Positions 37,807 through 47,715 of a stretch of 60,328 nt of DNA are shown here, piece by piece. The position numbers and the translations under genes are program-made. The DNA is from Pseudophaeobacter leonis (lineage in GTDB: Bacteria; Pseudomonadota; Alphaproteobacteria; Rhodobacterales; Rhodobacteraceae). How positions within the stretch are numbered: the first letter of the stretch is position 1; each line of letters begins with the position of its first letter. The DNA lies in NCBI RefSeq assembly GCF_002087335.1, contig NZ_MWVJ01000068.1:1-60328 (forward strand), read 5' to 3'. The notes below the pieces were generated by a model that saw only the letters and a program-made list of their open reading frames with translations, was not told where the DNA came from and searched no databases.

Positions 37807-40125
37807 ATGAGCCTTGCTGACAGAATCGCGGAAGAACGCCGGGCAAGACTGGCGGCAGAACGGCTGCTTGAGCTCAAGCAGGCCGAACTGACAGCCGCGA
37901 ATCGCAAGCTGGGCCGCCATGCTCTGGCGCTGACAAAACAAAACGGCGTCACCCAGGCCGAGATGGCAACCGCCCGGGAAGAAAATGCCAAGGTCAAATC
38001 AGATCTCAGCATGGCCAATGAAAAGATCGAAACAGCCGAGCGGCGGCTGGGGCATTCGATCCAGGCCTTTCAGGACGGCTTTGCCTTTTTCAGTGCAGAC
38101 AGTCAGCTGATTGGCGCCAATACGGCCTATCTCAACATTTTTGATGGCCTCGAGGAGGTCACCCCTGGCATCTCTTATGTGCGTATCTTGCAGATTCTCA
38201 CCGATGAAGGCCTGATCAATACCGGCGACATGAAGCCCGATATCTGGCGTGCGATGATGACCGAACGCTGGATGTCACTGGCGCCTGAACCCGTGGTGGT
38301 GCAGCTGTGGGATGATCGCTATCTGCGCCTGATTGACCAACGTGGCCATGGCGGTGATGTGGTGAGCCTCGCGCTCGATATCACCTCGACCGTGCACTAC
38401 GAAGAAGAGCTGCGCAGCGCGCGCGAACATGCCGAGGCTGCCAACCGCGCCAAATCTGCCTTTCTGGCCAATATGTCGCACGAAATCCGCACGCCTATGA
38501 ATGGCGTTGTTGGCATGGCCGAACTGCTGAACGACACCACGCTGACAGAAGAGCAGAAACTCTACGCCACAACGATCAAGAACTCTGGCGAAGCGCTTTT
38601 GGTGATCATCAATGACGTGCTCGACTATTCCAAAATTGAAGCCGCCAAACTGGTGCTGCACAAAGAGAACTTTGATCTGGAGCGCAGCATCCACGAGATT
38701 GTCATGTTGTTGCAGCCCACGGCGCGGGACAAGGGGCTCACCATGCTGGTGGACTATGACCTGTTCCTGCCAACCCGGTTTGTTGGCGATCCGGGCCGCA
38801 TCCGGCAGGTGCTGACCAACCTGGCCGGCAATGCGGTGAAATTCACCAATGAAGGCCATGTGACCCTGCGGGTGACCGGGGTCTACGACACCGATGACAA
38901 CTCCTGCGCTGTCCATTGCATGATCGAAGACACCGGCATCGGCATTCCCGAAGAAAAAATCGACCACGTCTTTGGCGAATTCAACCAGGTCGAGAATGAG
39001 CGCAACCGCAAGTTCGAAGGCACCGGTCTGGGACTGGCGATCTCGCGCCGTCTGATTGATCTGATGGGCGGCGAGATCTGGGTCGAAAGCGAAGAAGGCA
39101 AGGGGTCCTGCTTTGGCTTCCGCATCCCGCTGCCCACCGCCGAGGGCCCCTATGCACCGACCCCCAAGCTGCCCAAAAGCCTGCGTCACATCCTGTTGGT
39201 CGATGACTCGACGCTCAACTGCGAGATCCTGCACCGTCAGTTGATGCTATTGGGCGTAGAGGCAACCATTGCCGACAGTGTCTCGGACGCCATGCAGAAA
39301 ATGCACCATGGCATCGACATGGTCATCAGCGATCATGCGCTGCCGGGTGGCGGCGGTCTGGAATTGACGCGCCCATTGCGCAAAAGTGACTGGAGCGACA
39401 CACCGATTGTGATGCTCTGCGCCAATCTGCACGATTTTGCCGCCAAGGATGTCACAGAGCTGAACCTCAATCTGTTGCCAAAGCCAACGCCGCGCGACGA
39501 GCTGTTTGCCAAGCTCGCCAGCCTCAGCTCTTCTTTGCCGTCTCAGGTGGTCGAGGCAGAGGCCGTGGAGCTGCATCCGGAAAAGAGCTCTGATGTGCTG
39601 CCAGATGTGGGTCAGGGCGCGGCTGCAGACAATGACGGGCCTGAGGCGCAAACTCTGGAAGAGGCCTATGCCGCCGACACAACAGATGCGGACACCCCGG
39701 CGGTGCCAACCGAAGCGCGCAAATTGCGTGTTCTTGCGGCCGAAGACAACAAGACCAACCAGCTGGTCTTTAGCAAGATGGTCAAAGAGCTTCAGATCGA
39801 GCTGCAATTTGCCAGCAATGGGCTCGAAGCGGTTGCTCTCTTCAAAGAGTTCCAGCCCGATCTGATCTTCATGGATATTTCCATGCCGGAAATGGACGGG
39901 AAAGAAGCAACCGGCGAGATCCGCAAGATCGAGGGCCAAACCGGGGGGCATGTCCCCATTGTCGCCCTCACCGCCCATGCTATGGCAGGCGATTCCGACG
40001 GGATCCTGGCAGCCGGGCTCGACTATTATATGACCAAGCCGCTGCGCAAAGCTCTTATCCTCGAACGCATTGAGAAACATGCGCCCGAAGATGTTCAGCC
40101 AATCTCGGTAAACTCAGCGGCCTAG
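37807..40125 (+). CDS. Hybrid sensor histidine kinase with two receiver domains
   Basis: The 772-residue protein has no membrane segment and is probably cytoplasmic. Residues ~1-85 form a heptad-rich coiled coil. A PAS-like domain follows (SIQAFQDGFAFFSADSQLIGANTAYL). The HisKA box holds the phospho-His225 in FLANMSHEIRTPMNG, and the ATPase domain has the N, G1 and G2 boxes (NLAGNAVKFTN, IEDTGIGIPEE, FEGTGLGLAISRRL). The first receiver has LLVDDS, the acceptor Asp in VISDHALPG and the Lys in LLPKPTP, but its usual Thr/Ser is Cys (IVMLCAN). The second receiver is canonical (VLAAEDN, IFMDISMPEMDG, IVALTAHAM, MTKPL). The start at 37807 has GGAG eight bases upstream; 37792 or 37720 are possible. 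No output gene is adjacent. Confidence 0.92.
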   Translation: MSLADRIAEERRARLAAERLLELKQAELTAANRKLGRHALALTKQNGVTQAEMATAREENAKVKSDLSMANEKIETAERRLGHSIQAFQDGFAFFSADSQLIGANTAYLNIFDGLEEVTPGISYVRILQILTDEGLINTGDMKPDIWRAMMTERWMSLAPEPVVVQLWDDRYLRLIDQRGHGGDVVSLALDITSTVHYEEELRSAREHAEAANRAKSAFLANMSHEIRTPMNGVVGMAELLNDTTLTEEQKLYATTIKNSGEALLVIINDVLDYSKIEAAKLVLHKENFDLERSIHEIVMLLQPTARDKGLTMLVDYDLFLPTRFVGDPGRIRQVLTNLAGNAVKFTNEGHVTLRVTGVYDTDDNSCAVHCMIEDTGIGIPEEKIDHVFGEFNQVENERNRKFEGTGLGLAISRRLIDLMGGEIWVESEEGKGSCFGFRIPLPTAEGPYAPTPKLPKSLRHILLVDDSTLNCEILHRQLMLLGVEATIADSVSDAMQKMHHGIDMVISDHALPGGGGLELTRPLRKSDWSDTPIVMLCANLHDFAAKDVTELNLNLLPKPTPRDELFAKLASLSSSLPSQVVEAEAVELHPEKSSDVLPDVGQGAAADNDGPEAQTLEEAYAADTTDADTPAVPTEARKLRVLAAEDNKTNQLVFSKMVKELQIELQFASNGLEAVALFKEFQPDLIFMDISMPEMDGKEATGEIRKIEGQTGGHVPIVALTAHAMAGDSDGILAAGLDYYMTKPLRKALILERIEKHAPEDVQPISVNSAA

Positions 40126-40138
40126 GGTAACCGGGTCT

Positions 40139-40909
40139 TCAGGCGCTCGGCTGGCGCAGGAAAACCGGCTTCATCGACTCTGACAGCTGCGGCTGAAAGA
40201 CATAGCCGCCACTGTCAAAATCCTGCAGCGCCGCGACATCCGTTATCCGGTGCTGAATGACATAGCGCGCCATGGCTCCGCGGGCGCGTTTGGCGTAAAA
40301 ACTGACGATCTTTGGCGTGCCGTTTTTATCTTCCATAAAGACCGGCGTCACCACTTTGAGCTTTAGCGCTTTCAGGTCCACAGCACCGAAATATTCCTGG
40401 CTGGCACAGTTTACCAGCACCTCAGCCCCCACCGCTGCGGCCTGGGCATTCAGCGCGTCAGAAATCTGGCTGCCCCAGTATTCATAGAGGTTCTTGCCGC
40501 GTGGCGTTTTCAGCCGCGAGCCCATTTCCAGCCGGTAAGGCTGCAGCGCATCCAGCGGTCGCAGCAGACCATAAAGCCCTGACAGAATACGGAAATGATC
40601 CTGCGCCCAGGCCATTTCCTCAGGCTCCAGCGAGGCGGCCTCCAGCCCCTGATAGGTATCACCAGCAAAGGCCAGCGCGGCGGGGCGCAGGTCTTCGGCT
40701 TTGGGCTCGGAGGCAAAATCGCGAAAGCGCCTGTAGTTCACCTTGGCCAGATCCTCGCTGATATGCATCAGCTTCATCAGCTCCTGCACGCTCAGCCCGC
40801 GCGCCACCTCGGCCAGACGAATGGCATCGTCCTGAAACGCAGGAGAGGTCATCTCCTGATCCCGCTCGGCCCAGTCCAGCTTTTTCGCCGGGGATACCAC
40901 TACCAGCAT
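40139..40909 (-). CDS. yaaA: YaaA (DUF328/UPF0246) peroxide-stress protein
   Basis: The 256-residue protein matches YaaA across its length: MLVVVSPAKKLD at the N-terminus, the central KLMHISEDLAKVNYRRF, GDTYQGLEA, FRILSGLYGLLRPLD, and the C-terminal FYAKRARGAMARYVIQH. In E. coli YaaA binds DNA and limits oxidative damage by lowering free iron; the same role is likely. It lies convergent to the hybrid kinase, 13 bp past its stop, and downstream of recQ with about 40 bp between them on the same strand, so yaaA and recQ may be co-transcribed. Confidence 0.95.
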   Translation of the reverse strand: MLVVVSPAKKLDWAERDQEMTSPAFQDDAIRLAEVARGLSVQELMKLMHISEDLAKVNYRRFRDFASEPKAEDLRPAALAFAGDTYQGLEAASLEPEEMAWAQDHFRILSGLYGLLRPLDALQPYRLEMGSRLKTPRGKNLYEYWGSQISDALNAQAAAVGAEVLVNCASQEYFGAVDLKALKLKVVTPVFMEDKNGTPKIVSFYAKRARGAMARYVIQHRITDVAALQDFDSGGYVFQPQLSESMKPVFLRQPSA

Positions 40910-40951
40910 CGCGCGCTCCTTTTTGTTTCCGCTTTGTTTCCACGGACAGAC

Positions 40952-43052
40952 TTACTCAGTCTGGCGCAAAACGTCCAGAAAGGCCGGCAAAAATCTCTCG
41001 ACCCGGCGCTCACCCAGCAGCAGGGTGATGCCTGTCTCGTTTTCAGGCCGCATCTGCGCCAGCTTGGCCAGCATCGGCGCCGGGCAACTCAGCGGTTTCA
41101 GGGTGCCGCAGGTGCCACGCATCAGCTGGGTCTGCACCTGCATCAGCGCGTCATAGGTTGACCCCGCCCCGGCGCGTGTCGCCAGTTTGCGCCGCGCCGG
41201 ATGCAGCTGCTCAATAGCCCCCGTGATCACCGCGAGGAACTCATCGCCATAGCGCTCCAGCTTTTTGGCCCCAACGCCGCCGATCCGCGCCATCTGATCC
41301 AGAGTTTCCGGCCTGCTCTCGGCCATCTCGATCAGGGTCTTGTCGTTAAAGACCACATAGGCCGGCACTTTTTGCGCCTCGGCCAGGGCGCGGCGCTTTG
41401 CCTTCAGCGCCGACATCAAAGGCGCATCCTCTTCCGAGACCAGCATTTTCACCGCCGGGCGGCGTTCGGCCGATTTGATGGTATCCTTGCGCAGGGAAAT
41501 CTGTGCTTCGCCTTTCAGCACCGGCAGGGCGGCCTCGGTCATGCGCAGCGCGCCGTGGCGTTCCGGGTCAGGCCGCACCAGATCATGGCCCATCATCTGG
41601 CGGAAAACGGCCTGCCACTGGCGTTTGCTATATTCCTTGCCGCAGCCAAACACCGACAGATCATCATGGCCCTTTTCGCGCACCCGGTCGGTCTCATTGC
41701 CATAGAGAATATCGATCAGATGCCCGGCGCCATAGGTCTCATTGGTGCGCAATATCGCCGACAGCGCCTTGCGCACCGCAACAGTGCCGTCAAAGACCTC
41801 AACCGGGCTGTCGCAGAGATCGCAATTGCCGCAGGGCTCAGAGGCTTCCTCGAAATACCTAAGCAGGGTCTGGCGACGACAGCTCAGCGCCTCGGCCAGC
41901 CCCAGCAGCGCGTTGAGACGGCCATGATCGGCGGCGCGGCGTTCGGGCGGCGCCAGCCCCTCGTCGATCTGAGAGCGGCGCAGCCGGATGTCGTCTGAGC
42001 CAAACAGCGTCAGGGTTTCAGCGGGCGCGCCGTCCCGGCCAGCGCGGCCAATTTCCTGATAGTAGGATTCAATGCTTTTGGGCAGATCGGCATGGGCCAC
42101 CCAGCGGATATCCGGCTTGTCGATCCCCATGCCAAAGGCCACGGTGGCCACCACGATCAAGCCATCCTCGCGGGCAAAGCGCGTCTCCACATCGCGGCGC
42201 TCGCCGGCCTCCATGCCACCATGATAATGGCAGGCCGCGTGGCCGGCATCGCGCAGCGCACGGGCCAGGGCTTCGGTCTTGGCGCGGGTGCCGCAATGAC
42301 AATGCCCGACTGGGTTTTGCGTGCCGCCGCGAATTCCAAAATCTGACGCCGTGGCCCGTCTTTGGCCCCAAAGGCCAGATGGATATTGGGCCGGTCAAAG
42401 CCGCGCAAAAAGGTCCGGGGTGCCTGGCCGTCAAACAGCTTGCGCACGATCTCGTCGCGGGTTTCCGAATCGGCCGTGGCGGTAAAGGCCGCAAGCGGTA
42501 CATCCAGCGCCTGACGCAGCTCGCCGATGCGCAGATAGTCAGGCGAAAATCATGGCCCCATTGGCTGACGCAATGGGCCTCATCCACCGCGATGAGGCTG
42601 ACATTGATACGCTGCAACAGGCCAAGCGTCGCGCCCGAGGCCAGCCGTTCCGGCGCCATGTATAACAGCTTCAGCTCACCCGCCTCGATGGCCTGCCAGA
42701 CGGCTTCGGTCTCTTCTTCGGTATTGCCCGAGGTGAGCGCGCCAGCATTGACACCCACCGCCTGCAGCGCGCGCACCTGATCGCGCATCAAGGCGATCAG
42801 CGGCGAGATCACCACCGTAATCCCCGCGCGCAGCAGGGCAGGCAGCTGAAAGCACAGCGATTTGCCGCCCCCCGTGGGCATGATGGCCAACACGTTCTCG
42901 CCACGCGTCACCGCGTCGACGATCTCTTCCTGACCGGGGCGAAAGGCGTCAAAGCCGAAAATCTCGCGCAAAAGCGGCGAAGAGCCAGAGATTGCAGAAG
43001 AGCCAGAGAGCGCTGATGTCTCGGTCCCGGGAATCGCTGGCGCGGCTGTCAT
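40952..43052 (-). CDS. recQ: ATP-dependent DNA helicase RecQ (two frameshifts)
   Basis: RecQ unwinds recombination intermediates and stalled forks. Read across the breaks the protein is ~700 residues: FGFDAFRPGQEEIVDAV, Walker A (MPTGGGKSLCFQLPAL), motif II (AVDEAHCVSQWGHDFR), then the second RecA domain (VATVAFGMGIDKPDIRWV, YYQEIGRAGRDG), the RQC zinc site (CGNCDLCD with an upstream Cys) and an HRDC domain (MARIGGVGAKKLERYGDEFL). A C-terminal extra ~90 residues follows. One base is missing after TTTCGC near 42542 and one near 42297. Intact motifs on both sides suggest sequence errors. The start at 43052 gives MTAAPAIPG with a Ser-rich leader. Confidence 0.93.
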
Positions 43053-43294
43053 GGAGTGGGACCTCTTGGGGTTTGGACTGCTCTGATTTAGGCAGCACAA
43101 TCCCACAGGTCGAATCGGGCAGCAAGGGCAGGCGGCAAAGCTTTCTGCCTTGCTGCATAACTTTTACGCCCCGCAGCCCTGTTATGCCCTGCACCCCCGT
43201 GAGAGCTGCAAACGGCACAGATACAGCAGTCCGGCCCGACAAGGCCGGATACCGCAGGATCTGCAGGCTGCTGACTTGGCGGCGGGCGCCTGCG

Positions 43295-43582
43295 TTAGTA
43301 GAAGGCCATCATGTTGTTTTGAATAACAATACGCAGCGCGTAGACCGCCAGCAAAACCACCAGAGCTGTAAGGTCGACCCCGCCAAGATTGGGCATAAAA
43401 CGCCGCACCCGGCTATAGATCGGATCAAGAATGCGCTGCAGCATGTACCAGATCTGGCTCACCAGCTGTTGATTCAGGTTCAGCACCTGAAAGTTGATCA
43501 GCCAGCTCATGATCACATGGGCGATTATGAAGAACCAGACAACGTCCAGGATCAGCAGCAGGATTTGGAACAGAGAGAGCAT
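43295..43582 (-). CDS. YggT family membrane protein
   Basis: The 95-residue protein has two hydrophobic regions, FQILLLILDVVWFFIIAHVI and TALVVLLAVYALRIVI, with the conserved family segment RILDPIYSRVRRFMPNLGGVDL between them. YggT proteins are small inner-membrane proteins of uncertain role, linked to cell division or osmotic balance in some bacteria. It is divergent from the thioesterase gene and separated from recQ by ~240 bp, where I see no other gene. Confidence 0.93.
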   Translation of the reverse strand: MLSLFQILLLILDVVWFFIIAHVIMSWLINFQVLNLNQQLVSQIWYMLQRILDPIYSRVRRFMPNLGGVDLTALVVLLAVYALRIVIQNNMMAFY

Positions 43583-43713
43583 TATTTACCTCTTTAGAAT
43601 ATCGACCTCACAGGTAAGCAGCACAGCGCCCATGTGCAAGGCTTCCGCGAGGTTGCAGTTGACCATTGGTTAAACGGTGGCATGAGGGGCACATTGCACA
43701 GGAGAGACCGCAG

Positions 43714-44262
43714 ATGTTCCCTATTTTCCGCCTGATCAAAGACCTGCTCAAGGCGCGCCGCATGGCGCCGCTTGGCCTCACGGATACCCATGTTTCCAGC
43801 CATATCTGCTGGCCCTGGGATCTGGACATCTGGATGGAGCTGAACAATGGCCGCGCCATGACGCTGTATGATCTGGGGCGCACCATGCTGGCGCAGCGGG
43901 TCGGGCTGATTGGCGCCCTGCGCCAGAACCGCTGGGGCATGACGGTGGCGGGCTCATCTGTGCGGTTTCGCCGCCGCATTCGCGGCTTTGAACGGTTCGA
44001 GATGCGCAGCCGCGCCGTGGCCTGGGATGACAAGTTCATCTATCTGGAACAGAGCATGTGGAAAAAGGACGGCGAATGCGCCAGCCATGTGATGCTGCGC
44101 ACAGCGCTGACCGACAAAGAAGGCATCGTCTCTCCCCAACGCGTGCTTCAGGCGATGGGCCAGTCGGGTCTTGCACCGGATGAGATGCCAGCCTGGATCG
44201 ATGCCTGGCGCGCGGCGGACGCGCAACGTCCCTGGCCGCCCATGCAAGATGCGCTTGCCTAG
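43714..44262 (+). CDS. Thioesterase-family protein (hot-dog fold)
   Basis: The 182-residue protein resembles hot-dog acyl-CoA thioesterases: the sequence HVSSHICWPWDLDIWMELNNGRAMTLYDLGR contains the usual D-x-M-x-H-x-N-N-like element, here with Glu-Leu-Asn-Asn and no His, followed by GSSVRFRRRIRGFERFEMRSR and FIYLEQSMWK. Substrate is unknown. AGGAGA lies ten bases upstream of the ATG at 43714. The next gene, an MFS transporter, begins 48 bp after its stop on the same strand. Confidence 0.82.
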   Translation: MFPIFRLIKDLLKARRMAPLGLTDTHVSSHICWPWDLDIWMELNNGRAMTLYDLGRTMLAQRVGLIGALRQNRWGMTVAGSSVRFRRRIRGFERFEMRSRAVAWDDKFIYLEQSMWKKDGECASHVMLRTALTDKEGIVSPQRVLQAMGQSGLAPDEMPAWIDAWRAADAQRPWPPMQDALA

Positions 44263-44310
44263 CAGGCCGCGCCCCTGTCTTATCGCCGATAACAAACAAG
44301 CGGGGACGGG

Positions 44311-45675
44311 ATGAGCAATATATCGATGCGCAAGCGCATTTGGGGCTGGTGGTTTTTTGACTGGGCCAGTCAGCCCGATCACACGCTGCTGGTCACCTTT
44401 GTCTTTGGGCCATTCTTTGCGGCCGTGGCGGCGAATTTCTATCTCGATCAGGGCCTTGCCCCCGAAGCCGCCAAGGCCCAGGCGCAGACCGTCTGGTCGC
44501 TGGGCCTGACAATAACCGGCCTGCTGATTGGTTTTGGCGCGCCCTTTATTGGCGCAATGGCCGATATTTCAGGGCGCAAGCGGCCCTGGCTTTTGGGGTT
44601 TTCGCTGATGTATGTGGCCGGCGCCGCAGGCATCTGGTTCATGGATCCGGCCGGTGCCAACCTTTGGGCCATGCTTGCCTGTTTTGGTCTTGGCTTTATC
44701 GGCGCTGAATTTGCCCTGATATTTGCCAACTCGCAGCTGCCCAGCCTTGGCGACAAAGACGATGTCGGCGCCATTTCGGGCTCTGGCTTTGCCTTTGGTT
44801 ATCTGGGTGGCGTGCTGGCACTGTTCATCATGCTTTTGCTCTTTGTTGAGCAGGGCAATGGCAAGACACTGATCGGGCTGGACCCGGTGCTTGGCCTGGA
44901 TGCCGAAACCCGTGAAGGCACCCGTGCGGTGGGACCTTTTACTGCGCTGTGGTTCATCATTTTCATGGTGCCCTATTTTTTGTGGGTCAAGGACGACGCA
45001 GGCACTGGCAAGCGTGGCTCGCTCGGCGATGCAGTGCGGCTGGTGGTGAAATCGGTCAAGGCGCTGCGGCATCGTCGCAGCCTGGCAAACTATCTCGGAT
45101 CGTCCATGCTGTATCGGGATGCGCTCAATGGGCTGTATGGCTTTGGCGGAGTCTATGCCAGCCTGGTGCTGGGCTGGGAAATCACCCTTATCGGCATCTT
45201 CGGCATCATCTCGGCCTTTGCCGCCACCCTGTTCAGCTGGGTCGGGGGCATTGCGGACCGCCGCTTTGGTCCCAAGCCCGTCATTGTGACCTCGATTTTG
45301 ATGCTGACGCTGGTTTGCATCACCGTTGTGAACATGTCGCGCGAGGCTCTTTTTGGGTTCGAGCTCAGCGAGACCTCCAAACTGCCGGACGCGATTTTCT
45401 TTGGCTGCGGCATGTTGATTGGCGGTTTCGGCGGAATCTTGCAGGCCGCCAGCCGCAGCCTGATGGTGCGCCCTACCGATCCTGCCAAGGCGACTGAGAG
45501 CTTTGGGCTCTATGGTTTGTCGGGTCGCGCCACCGCCTTTCTGGCCCCCGCTCTGATTGGGCTTGCCACAACCCTGACTGGTAGCGCACGATTGGGCATC
45601 ACGCCCGTGATCTTTTTGTTTCTGCTCGGGTTGATATTTTTGCGCAGGGTCGAGGCAAAGGGAGACCAGGTTTGA
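44311..45675 (+). CDS. MFS transporter, UMF1/Atg22-like
   Basis: The 454-residue protein is a polytopic membrane protein with a pattern of about 11-12 hydrophobic helices. The N-terminus (RIWGWWFFDWASQPDHTLLVTFVFGPFF) and FGAPFIGAMADISGRKRPWL fit the UMF1 family of bacterial major facilitator proteins related to yeast Atg22. The second half contains the matching loop GGIADRRFGPKPVIV and GGILQAASRSLMVRPTDPAKATESFGLYGL. The substrate is not known. Its stop overlaps the TTG start of mepA (TTGA), so translation is probably coupled. Confidence 0.93.
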   Translation: MSNISMRKRIWGWWFFDWASQPDHTLLVTFVFGPFFAAVAANFYLDQGLAPEAAKAQAQTVWSLGLTITGLLIGFGAPFIGAMADISGRKRPWLLGFSLMYVAGAAGIWFMDPAGANLWAMLACFGLGFIGAEFALIFANSQLPSLGDKDDVGAISGSGFAFGYLGGVLALFIMLLLFVEQGNGKTLIGLDPVLGLDAETREGTRAVGPFTALWFIIFMVPYFLWVKDDAGTGKRGSLGDAVRLVVKSVKALRHRRSLANYLGSSMLYRDALNGLYGFGGVYASLVLGWEITLIGIFGIISAFAATLFSWVGGIADRRFGPKPVIVTSILMLTLVCITVVNMSREALFGFELSETSKLPDAIFFGCGMLIGGFGGILQAASRSLMVRPTDPAKATESFGLYGLSGRATAFLAPALIGLATTLTGSARLGITPVIFLFLLGLIFLRRVEAKGDQV

Positions 45676-46541
45676 GACTGCTTGTTACGTGTTTTTGTAT
45701 CCTGTTTGGACTGGTTGCGGTCGCAGATGCCGCGACACCAGCGAAACAGCTGTTTGGTGCCAAGGCAACCGGGTCGCAACAGGCTCCGGCCTCGCATGGC
45801 TCTTACGCCAAGGGCTGTGTGGCTGGAGCCGTGCAGCTGCCGGAAACCGGTCCGACCTGGCAGGCCATGCGTCTCAGCCGTAACCGCAACTGGGGCCACC
45901 CCGAGACCATCAGCTTTATCGAGAAACTCAGCCGGTTTGCCGCCAAACAGCCGGGATGGGACGGGCTCTATATTGGCGATATCAGCCAGCCGCGTGGCGG
46001 GCCGATGCTGTCGGGGCACCGCAGTCACCAGGTTGGGCTCGACATTGATATCTGGATGCGCCCCGCAGACAAATTGAACTTCAGCCGCGCCCAGCGCGAG
46101 AAGATATCATCCATTTCCATGCGCCGCTCCAAAGGCGCCTATGTGAACGGCGACTGGACGCGGGCGCATCACGAGATCATCAAGGCCGCCGCCTCGGACA
46201 AACGCGTGGCCCGGATCTTTGTTTTTCCCGGCGCCAAGGTACAGATGTGCAAGACTGCCAAGGGCGACCGGCGCTGGCTGCGCAAAATTCGCCCCTGGTG
46301 GGGACATCACTATCATTTCCATGTGCGTCTCGCCTGCCCAAAGGGTGCCCGTGGCTGCGTCGATCAGGCAGCGCCGCCGCGCGGTGATGGCTGTGACGAT
46401 GCGCAAAAATGGGTCAATGACATTCTGAAACCACCGCCGCCAAACCCTGCTGACCCCAACGCGCCGAAACCCAAACCCAGACGGGATTACACGCTTGCGG
46501 ATCTGCCGCAGCAATGCGCCGCCGTTCTGCAAGCCAATTGA
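45672..46541 (+). CDS. mepA: Penicillin-insensitive murein endopeptidase
   Basis: MepA is a periplasmic zinc peptidase that cleaves D-Ala-meso-DAP cross-links. The 289-residue protein has a signal peptide (LLVTCFCILFGLVAVADA) and the LAS-type metal motifs: GHRSHQVGLDIDIWM with His and Asp ligands, and GHHYHFHVRL with the second pair of His. Several Cys that form the family's disulfides are kept (YAKGC, MCKTA, ACPKGARGC, GDGCDD). The C-terminus is Pro-rich. The start is a TTG overlapping the MFS stop, with GGGAG upstream. Confidence 0.96.
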   Translation: MRLLVTCFCILFGLVAVADAATPAKQLFGAKATGSQQAPASHGSYAKGCVAGAVQLPETGPTWQAMRLSRNRNWGHPETISFIEKLSRFAAKQPGWDGLYIGDISQPRGGPMLSGHRSHQVGLDIDIWMRPADKLNFSRAQREKISSISMRRSKGAYVNGDWTRAHHEIIKAAASDKRVARIFVFPGAKVQMCKTAKGDRRWLRKIRPWWGHHYHFHVRLACPKGARGCVDQAAPPRGDGCDDAQKWVNDILKPPPPNPADPNAPKPKPRRDYTLADLPQQCAAVLQAN

Positions 46542-47500
46542 GCCGCTCCTCTCAGCCCTTCACCCGGTGGTCCCGCCGCAGACTGTGGGGCGGTCTGGCC
46601 CTGGCCTTCGGCCTCATGCTGGCTGCCGCGGCCTTTGCCGCAAACAGGCCAGAGAGTGGCCCGGATCGTAGCGATGGCGCGCGACAGGCTAGGGCTCAGC
46701 TCGTAGGCTCTTACACCTGGCGGGCCAAGCCGGACTGGTTTGGTGGCTTTTCGGGGATCGAAGTCTCGGATGACGGCACAAAAATGACCGTTCTGAGCGA
46801 TCGCGCCACGCTGGCACGTGCCCGGATTCAGCGCGACGGAGGGGTGATTTCGGGGATAGAGCTGCAAAGTGCGCAGCGGCTGCGTTCTTCCAAGGGCAGG
46901 TATCTGATCGGCCGAATCATGGACAGCGAAGGCCTGGCGATGGCACCAGATGGCTCTCTCTATATCTCGTTTGAGGGCGTGTCCCGTGTGGTGCATCATC
47001 GCCGGGACGACAGCCGCGCCCGTGTTCTGCCACGCCCAAAGGGTTTTAGGACCCTGCCCCTGAACAAGGCGCTGGAGGCGCTGGCCATTGATGCGCGCGG
47101 AAGGCTCTATACCCTGCCTGAAAATGCGCCCAACGCCAAAGGAGAGATCCCGGTCTGGCGGTGGGATGGCGCGCGCTGGAGCCAGCCGTTTGCTCTGCCG
47201 CGTCGCGGAGGCTTTCTGCCGGTAGGCGCTGATTTTGGCCCCGACGGCCGGTTTTATCTGCTGGAACGGAACTTTGTGTTTATCGGGTTTCGCTCCCGGC
47301 TGCGGCGCTGGGACATCACGGATCAGGGCGCACAGAACGAGGTGACGCTTCTGGAGACGGGGACGGGACTGCATGACAATCTAGAGGGTGTCTCTGTGTG
47401 GCGCGATCACGCCGGCGATCTGCGCGCCACCATGATTTCGGATGACAATTTCAAGTCATTGCAGCGGACTGAACTGGTGGAATACACCCTGCCGGAGTGA
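46514..47500 (+). CDS. Exported esterase-like activity of phytase family protein
   Basis: The 328-residue protein has a twin-basic signal sequence (RRRLWGGLALAFGLMLAAAAFAA) followed by a beta-propeller-like domain. Repeated motifs include FGGFSGIEVSDDGTKMTVLSD, DSEGLAMAPDGSLYISFEG, ALEALAIDARGRLYTLPE and HDNLEGVSVWRD, typical of the esterase-like-activity-of-phytase family. Substrate is unknown and phytase activity is not implied. The ATG at 46514 lies inside mepA; a TTG at 46538, overlapping the mepA stop, would also keep the signal peptide. It ends the thioesterase-MFS-mepA run. Confidence 0.85.
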   Translation: MRRRSASQLSRSSQPFTRWSRRRLWGGLALAFGLMLAAAAFAANRPESGPDRSDGARQARAQLVGSYTWRAKPDWFGGFSGIEVSDDGTKMTVLSDRATLARARIQRDGGVISGIELQSAQRLRSSKGRYLIGRIMDSEGLAMAPDGSLYISFEGVSRVVHHRRDDSRARVLPRPKGFRTLPLNKALEALAIDARGRLYTLPENAPNAKGEIPVWRWDGARWSQPFALPRRGGFLPVGADFGPDGRFYLLERNFVFIGFRSRLRRWDITDQGAQNEVTLLETGTGLHDNLEGVSVWRDHAGDLRATMISDDNFKSLQRTELVEYTLPE

Positions 47501-47642
47501 CTATAGGTGGCTCGAACTGGCCTCAGTTCCGCAGGCCAACTTTCGTAAAATGCCACAGAGAACCAAGCGCTCCCGCAGCTGCCAGGCCCATTGGCTGACG
47601 CCATTTGCCACTGCCCCCTTTAGCCTGTCCCCTTTGGGCCTG

Positions 47643-47663
47643 GCGCCGCGCTTTGCGCGGCGC
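47643..47663. repeat. Intergenic palindrome, 9-bp arms with TTT loop
   Basis: GCGCCGCGC / GCGCGGCGC around TTT. The arms are identical to those at 54401-54422, where the loop is GATA. Confidence 0.85.
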
Positions 47664-47715
47664 GGTTGCGCCTAATTCACACCTCACATCAAGATAGCTG
47701 CCAAAGCGTGCCGCC

